NCBI GenBank assembly: GCA_002502045.1
Contig: DAPE01000011.1
Coordinates: 67,662 to 131,661, forward strand
DNA from: Candidatus Parvarchaeota archaeon UBA573
GTDB taxonomy: Archaea > Nanobdellota > Nanobdellia > Parvarchaeales > Parvarchaeaceae
Length of the DNA: 64,000 nt
Direction: 5' to 3'
Positions 62,406 through 64,000 of this stretch are shown here, piece after piece. How positions within the stretch are numbered: position 1 is the stretch's first letter; every line of letters starts with the position of its first letter. The position numbers and the translations under genes are program-made. A model generated the notes under the pieces. That model saw nothing but the letters and a program-made list of their open reading frames with translations. It searched no databases and was not told the DNA's origin.

Positions 62406-64000
62406 TTAACAACTTCCTACATCTATCCAAGTTACATTAATTGTTTGACCAGCCTGTATTGTTCCAGATGAGGGCGATGCTTCATATTCTACATTTGAGT
62501 TAAAATCACAAACGATTGGAATTGAATATTTATACTCATGACCATTATTATAGGCTAGAGGAATGACTACGGCAGAATTACCAGAAGAAGAACTCCAACC
62601 ATACTTAGCTAAATTTACACTCCATGAAGCAGGTGGAGTACTAGAATAAAATGTTGCAACTATAGGCTCCTCAATACTGGTACCACTACTAGGATTAGAA
62701 GTATCAACAGATTCTCCTGCTTTAACACCCCCTATACCTGTAGCATTGTAACCAACATTCAAAGTACTAACTCCATCAAAAATTAATCTATTTGGATCAA
62801 AGTAATATAAAGTACTTGAATTACCATTACCATTAGTATTATTCAGTGCATACAAAGCTGAGCCAGGCAGATCACTAGACATATAAGGAACTTCATCATA
62901 ATAAAGAAGAGCATCTGATGAAAGACTTGAAAATGGAGTGTTTACCGCATTATTTGATACATTTATCACTGCAATATTATTAAGTCCAGCTACGTACAAC
63001 TGTCCAAATCCGTCATTTGTTGTCGGTGGTACACATACGGCTTGAGAAGGCGTACTAGTTATACTGTTTACAGAAATTGTGCTGATTTCTTGACCATTTA
63101 CAGCATTATATTCTTCTACTTCTCCATCACCACTAGTATCAGTACCTGGAACGTACATTGCAACATTAGAAGCACAGTACCCGGGATTTACAAGGAAATC
63201 TGCAGAAAATGGGGACCCTAAACTGTTATCAAAGGTTGCTTGTGAATCTGCTTCCACTGTTGAAATTTCGTAAGAATTAGTTGATGTATTTGAATTTGGA
63301 ATCCATAAGTAATGGGTGTAGTAATTATAACCTAACTCGTCAAGTATTCCAATTGAGGTATTCGCACTAGTAAATGAATTGCCATTTATTACTTGAATTG
63401 TATCAGAACTGAGTATACCATTAGCATTAAGAACATAGACATAACCATTTGCATAATAAATTCCCATAGGATGAGCACCACTATAAGTAGAAATCGTAGT
63501 TACTATCTGATCCGTTGAGTCATTGAGAACTAAAATAGAATTCCTACTCCCCATTGGAATATAAAATTCGTTCGTGTTTGGATTATAAGCGACCATATCT
63601 GGAAAACCTCCACTATTGTAATCAAATGCGTTGGAAGGGATATTAGAAGATATTGTACTCAGAACAGTAGCCGGATAAAATTCTGGAATAACATCGATTT
63701 CACTATCTCCAGCACTATTAAATGTAGGGATAAGTGCTGTATAACAAAGCCAATTTTCTCCCAATGTATAAGAACCGCCCATTTGAGCAGATTGATAATC
63801 TCCAGTGCAAAGTATGTTTCCCTCCGTAAACGGCTGAAAAGAGTAAGTACCAACATTTGAAACATCATCCTGAATAAAAGACATCCCTGTTGAACTAGTT
63901 TCGAGCCTTTCGCCATCAAAACTCATTGTCCATTGACTTGCTTTATTTTCAGGAGAATTAGCAAAACTAGGATTAGAAAATGTAGTAGTACAGTTCCATG
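62406..64000 (-). CDS. Large secreted surface protein, C-terminal part (5' end outside window)
   Basis: The frame stays open through the right window edge, so the Met at 63926 is internal and at least 531 residues are seen, starting NCTTTFSNPSFANSPE. It contains a YVTN/NHL-like beta-propeller of roughly 40-residue blades (FIPMGSRN-type strands, e.g. YANGYVYVLNANG, THYLWIPNSNT, GQLYVAGLNNIAVI) and ends with EASPSSGTIQAGQTINVTW, the linker seen in the 3049-aa protein. No C-terminal membrane anchor. Propellers often mediate binding in archaeal surface proteins; the exact role is inference. Confidence 0.75.
   Translation of the reverse strand, partial: WNCTTTFSNPSFANSPENKASQWTMSFDGERLETSSTGMSFIQDDVSNVGTYSFQPFTEGNILCTGDYQSAQMGGSYTLGENWLCYTALIPTFNSAGDSEIDVIPEFYPATVLSTISSNIPSNAFDYNSGGFPDMVAYNPNTNEFYIPMGSRNSILVLNDSTDQIVTTISTYSGAHPMGIYYANGYVYVLNANGILSSDTIQVINGNSFTSANTSIGILDELGYNYYTHYLWIPNSNTSTNSYEISTVEADSQATFDNSLGSPFSADFLVNPGYCASNVAMYVPGTDTSGDGEVEEYNAVNGQEISTISVNSITSTPSQAVCVPPTTNDGFGQLYVAGLNNIAVINVSNNAVNTPFSSLSSDALLYYDEVPYMSSDLPGSALYALNNTNGNGNSSTLYYFDPNRLIFDGVSTLNVGYNATGIGGVKAGESVDTSNPSSGTSIEEPIVATFYSSTPPASWSVNLAKYGWSSSSGNSAVVIPLAYNNGHEYKYSIPIVCDFNSNVEYEASPSSGTIQAGQTINVTWIDVGSC

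Noticed and set aside
63924-63926. ATG as start of the surface protein at the right edge
   Set aside because: The frame is open upstream to the window end, and no signal peptide follows this Met.

Overview
This window looks like part of the genome of a very small, AT-rich archaeon. The gene content is archaeal throughout: EF-1A, aIF1, aIF2-alpha, aRF1, PolD small subunit DP1, archaeal SAM synthetase, class I CCA enzyme, Nop10, RNase P Rpp29, tRNA-splicing endonuclease, archaeal-order ribosomal proteins (eL32, eL19, eS4) and a C/D box guide RNA. Genes are tightly packed with many 1-40 nt overlaps. The giant secreted proteins carry F-x-E-x-GLP-x-G-x-x-W repeats of the kind common in Thermoplasmatales and ARMAN lineages. 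A DPANN/ARMAN-type acidophile (Parvarchaeum-like) is my best inference; the sequence alone does not prove it.

Layout. 1-1360: start of an ADP-forming acyl-CoA synthetase, a membrane-anchored Holliday-resolvase-like nuclease, a CAU-anticodon tRNA and a PF04008 'adenosine-specific kinase' protein. 1378-18476: a leftward block of six secreted or membrane-anchored proteins of 808, 268, 194, 1140, 3049 and 207 aa. The first five are almost contiguous and several have pilin-like N termini; this is the most unusual part of the window. 18536-20587: an unknown protein, tRNA-Asn and the CCA-adding enzyme. 20655-27524: Lhr helicase, an MBL hydrolase, a C/D box sRNA not annotated by ORF calling, a secreted protein, an APC permease and IMP dehydrogenase. 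27629-34254: tRNA-Ala, a methyltransferase, tRNA-Ile, SAM synthetase, aRF1, an unknown protein, EndA with a 38-codon follower, aIF2-alpha, Nop10 and an Nre-family repair protein.

34330-45014: DUF106 insertase, SecY and the leftward ribosomal operon (uL3, uL4, uL23, Rpp29, uS17, uL14, uL24, eS4, uL5, uS14, uS8, uL6, eL32, eL19, uL18, uS5, uL30, uL15). The usual uL2-uS19-uL22-uS3-uL29-aIF1 segment is absent between uL23 and Rpp29; aIF1 lies instead at 54763. 45161-56612: pyruvate kinase, a 1191-aa class III-signal surface protein (DUF2341, PA14-like, LamG-like), two tandem thymidylate kinases, DP1, ArgRS, aIF1, a bacterial-type MetRS and initiator tRNA-Met. 56698-62012: UMP kinase, a lone TnpB, topoisomerase IA and EF-1A. 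62013-62405 is the only gene-free stretch over 300 bp. 62406-64000 is the C-terminal part of another large surface protein that continues past the window.

Most of the window is housekeeping machinery for translation, tRNA maturation and replication. Roughly 23 kb, over a third, encodes secreted Ser/Thr/Asn-rich proteins, a very large share for a small genome, and suggests a heavy investment in the cell surface.
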